NCBI GenBank assembly: GCA_027452165.1
Contig: DAIDGX010000019.1
Span: 124,001-188,000 of the forward strand
Reading direction: 5' to 3'
Length of the DNA: 64,000 bases
Origin: Vulcanimicrobiota bacterium
GTDB taxonomy: Bacteria; Vulcanimicrobiota; Vulcanimicrobiia; Vulcanimicrobiales; Vulcanimicrobiaceae
The position numbers and the translations under genes were made by a program. Position 1 is the stretch's first letter; each line of letters opens with the position of its first letter. Under the pieces are notes generated by a model that was not told where the DNA came from, made no database searches, and worked only from the letters and a program-made list of their open reading frames with translations. Below are positions 61,896 through 64,000 of this stretch, one piece after another.

Positions 61896-63422
61896 ATGTC
61901 CTTTGTCAGTGAGCTCTTTGCGACGACCAACGTCGATAAACTTCGCGCGCTCGCGCAGCAGAAAATTCTCAAACGAGCGCTGAGCGCAAAAGACCTCGTC
62001 GCAATCGGGCTCGGCACGATGATCGGTGGCGGCATCTTCACCACCATCGGCACCGGAGTGAAGGGGGCGGGACCCGCGGTCATCGTCTCGTATCTGCTCG
62101 CCGGCATCACGTCGTTCTTCGCGGCCCTCTGTTACGCGGAGTTGGGCGCGATGGTGCCGGTCGCCGGCAGCGCCTATACGTACGCGTACGCGACGATGGG
62201 CAAGCTCTTCGCGTGGATCATCGGATTCGCCCTGATCTTTGAATACGGCATCAGCGCCGCGCCGGTGGCGCAACAATTCTCCGCCGCGTTACAGGACGTC
62301 CTGAAGTCGATCGGTATCGTGCTTCCAAGCTGGGCACAGCAATCGAACCTCGTGATTCACGGCGCGTGGTGGCAGATTTGGACGTGGGATTTCGCGCGCT
62401 CCCAGTACGACATCGTCGGCGCGCTCTTCGTCATCGGCCTCTCGGTGATTCTTTCGATCGGCATCCGCGAATCCGCAACCACGAATAACATCTTCGTCGT
62501 GCTGAAAATCTCGGCGCTCATCGTCTTCGTGATTGCAGGCGTATGGCTCTTCCATCCGGCGCATTTCGCCAACTTCGCGCCCTACGGGTGGGGCGCGCTC
62601 AAGCCGTTCGGCGGCATGGCCGATTACTCGTCATCCGCGCAACCTTACGGCATCGTGGCGATCGGTGCGTACGTATTCTTCAGCTATATTGGTTTCGATA
62701 CCGCAACCACCACGGCCGAAGAGTGTAAGAACCCTCAGCGCGACGTACCGATGGGCGTGATCGGAGCGCTTGCGATCGGCACGTTGATTTACTGCGCGAC
62801 GGCGGTCGTGTTGATCGGTGCCGTGCCATGGAACCAGGTGCCGATCAAGAATCCACTCGTGTACGCGCTCAACCCGCTGCACCAGCCGTGGCTCAGCTGG
62901 ATCATCACGATGGGCGTGCTTGCCGGCACGACGAGCGTGGCGTTGAGCTCGCTGCTTGGCCAGACGCGCATTTTTTACGTGATGGCGCGCGACAAGATGC
63001 TTCCGCCGGCCGTTGCCGTGATCAACCCGCGCTTCAAAACGCCGGTGCGCACGACCATGGTAACGGGCGTCGCCGTCGCCCTGCTTACGCTCATCGTGCC
63101 ATTGAACGAGTTGCTCAACCTGGTGAACATCGGGACGTTGATCGCGTTCACCGTGGTGTGCGCGGGCGTGATCTATCTGCGTAAGCGTAAACCGGATCTG
63201 CCGCGCAGCTTCAAGGTGCCGTTCGTTCCGCTCTTCCCGATCCTCGGCATCGTCTGCTCGCTCTTTCTTGCGGTGTTCGGCCTCTCGCGCACCACTTGGA
63301 CGTGGTTCGCAGGCGCCCTCGTGGTCGGGCTGATCTTCTTCTTCTCGTATGGATTCCGAACGTCGAAGCCGAGCGAGATCGAACCCGTCGCTGAGCCCGA
63401 AGGCATCGCCGAGAGCATCTAA
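61896..63422 (+). CDS. APC-family amino acid permease
   Basis: 508 residues with about 12 transmembrane helices. The helix 1 motif GLGTMIGGGIFTTIGTG and helix 6 SYIGFDTATTTAEECKNPQRDVPMGV are signatures of the APC (CAT-like) family, which moves amino acids in symport with protons. Substrate not deducible. The start at ATG 61896 follows a Nudix gene on the opposite strand by 27 bases, so the promoter lies close to or inside that gene. Confidence 0.92.
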   Translation: MSFVSELFATTNVDKLRALAQQKILKRALSAKDLVAIGLGTMIGGGIFTTIGTGVKGAGPAVIVSYLLAGITSFFAALCYAELGAMVPVAGSAYTYAYATMGKLFAWIIGFALIFEYGISAAPVAQQFSAALQDVLKSIGIVLPSWAQQSNLVIHGAWWQIWTWDFARSQYDIVGALFVIGLSVILSIGIRESATTNNIFVVLKISALIVFVIAGVWLFHPAHFANFAPYGWGALKPFGGMADYSSSAQPYGIVAIGAYVFFSYIGFDTATTTAEECKNPQRDVPMGVIGALAIGTLIYCATAVVLIGAVPWNQVPIKNPLVYALNPLHQPWLSWIITMGVLAGTTSVALSSLLGQTRIFYVMARDKMLPPAVAVINPRFKTPVRTTMVTGVAVALLTLIVPLNELLNLVNIGTLIAFTVVCAGVIYLRKRKPDLPRSFKVPFVPLFPILGIVCSLFLAVFGLSRTTWTWFAGALVVGLIFFFSYGFRTSKPSEIEPVAEPEGIAESI

Positions 63423-63455
63423 CGCGACGGCAAGCTCGCTAACCGGCGCAAACGT

Positions 63456-63929
63456 TTACTGAGGCGCGGGGATCGGCCGAGCGTTTGTCTCTCCGAGGCC
63501 GGGCGTCACCATCTCCACTCGGGCGGTGCGCGCGTCGTAACTTGCCCGCATCCCGAACGCCGTCGCTATCGCTTTCAGGCCGATCATCACGCGACCCCGC
63601 ACGCGAAACGGAGCGTGCTTGAGCGTGAGCGGCATGCCGTTGTAGGTGGCGTGCACGCTCCCGACGCGCACGCGAAGCGATTGATCCCCGCGCACGATCG
63701 CGACCGCGTCGCCGCTCACGATCGTCTGCGCTCCGAGCGCGTCGGCCACGGTCCGCACGGGCACGTAAATCTTATCGGAAAGCCCCTGCACCGGCGGCAC
63801 GTCGCTGCGAATATGCTGACCGTCGATCACGATCTCGATCGGGCGCGCGAGCGCGAAGAGGCCAGATGCCATCGTCGCGATGACGGCGGTCAGGACGATC
63901 GTCTGCAGCCGCGGCGCCCGATAGACCAT
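63456..63929 (-). CDS. Secreted stalk-domain protein (short)
   Basis: 157 residues with an N-terminal signal/anchor (about 8-28) and a copper-amine-oxidase-N/stalk domain: IEIVIDGQHIRSDVPPVQGLSDKIYVPVRTVADALGAQT and HAPFRVRGRVMIGLKAIATAFG. The pattern (vDg..i.sd..p....d.vyVPvR.va.aLG) is the same as in the larger stalk-domain protein in the window. No enzymatic residues. It overlaps nothing; the partial gene follows on the same strand upstream. Confidence 0.82.
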   Translation of the reverse strand: MVYRAPRLQTIVLTAVIATMASGLFALARPIEIVIDGQHIRSDVPPVQGLSDKIYVPVRTVADALGAQTIVSGDAVAIVRGDQSLRVRVGSVHATYNGMPLTLKHAPFRVRGRVMIGLKAIATAFGMRASYDARTARVEMVTPGLGETNARPIPAPQ

Positions 63930-64000
63930 CTACACGGCCGCCGACGTGATCTCGTGCAGATAGTCGGGATACTTTTCGGCGATCACTTTCTCGATCTCGA
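63930..64000 (-). CDS. 3' end of an unidentified gene (partial)
   Basis: The last 22 codons and stop of a minus-strand gene cut by the window edge. The C-terminal sequence contains EIEKVIAEKYPDYLHEI, an amphipathic helix. The stop lies directly upstream of the stalk protein's start with no gap, suggesting an operon. Nothing identifies the family. Confidence 0.6.
   Translation of the reverse strand, partial: EIEKVIAEKYPDYLHEITSAAV

Overview
The window is a dense, GC-rich (about 62% by eye) bacterial chromosome segment with 61 complete protein genes, one cut-off gene, six tRNAs, and no mobile element, CRISPR array, rRNA or gene-free stretch longer than about 150 bases. The organism is probably an uncultured diderm of the WPS-2/Eremiobacterota (Vulcanimicrobiota) type. 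This is an inference: the gene order in the central block is Firmicutes-like, but there are porin-like and poly-Gly lipoproteins, S53 and S8 proteases, stalk-domain proteins and an archaeal-type ProRS. No 16S is present to confirm it.

Layout. 0-11.6 kb: secreted protein, esterase, GH35-like glycosidase, tRNA-Leu, a YceI protein with a Cyc2-like haem/porin protein under a promoter that carries a palindromic operator, aroA with a methyltransferase-like gene, FmdB, SRPBCC protein, M20 amidohydrolase and a SemiSWEET transporter. 11.7-13.2 kb: five tRNA genes around tadA and a small CxxC protein. 13.3-32.4 kb: a long run of minus-strand housekeeping genes, in transcription order rpmE-prfA-prmC-pyrG-two glycosyltransferases-stalk protein-HIT, then rpsU-yqeY-nfeD-floA-x-phoH-ybeY-dgkA/PAP2-corC-cdd-recO-ruvX-mltG-DUF1292-UgtP/MGDG-type glycosyltransferase-doxX. 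The rpsU to recO part closely follows the Bacillus subtilis order, but without era.

32.5-46.2 kb: two small secreted proteins, an S53 protease lipoprotein coupled to a 611-aa lipoprotein, leuCD, and, divergently, a tightly coupled four-gene operon encoding LuxE-like acyl-protein synthetase, LuxC-like acyl reductase, class III aminotransferase and Gfo/Idh dehydrogenase. This looks like an acid-to-aldehyde-to-amine cassette with no luciferase and is the best candidate for an undescribed system. An S8 protease lipoprotein follows. 46.2-52.3 kb: glpX, a flavin disulfide reductase, a split glutamine-dependent NAD synthetase (nitrilase plus nadE), a precorrin-2 dehydrogenase and cinA. 52.3-55.9 kb: three membrane proteins of glycan assembly (PIG-V-like, GtrA, GT39). 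55.9-64 kb: proS with an M16 protease, an Amj-type lipid II flippase and a TPR lipoprotein on the minus strand; pduO, Nudix, an amino-acid permease, a second stalk protein and the 3' end of an unknown gene.

Genes overlap by ATGA, GTGA, TAATG or longer junctions very often, so translational coupling is the rule. Good sigma70-type promoters (TTGACN-17-TANNNT, often with an extended TG) precede the Cyc2-like gene, fmdB and rpsU. Three genes (UgtP-like, recO, phoH) have conserved N-termini that continue upstream of any ATG/GTG/TTG and probably start at ATC, ATT and CTG. Coordinates of these three use the inferred starts.
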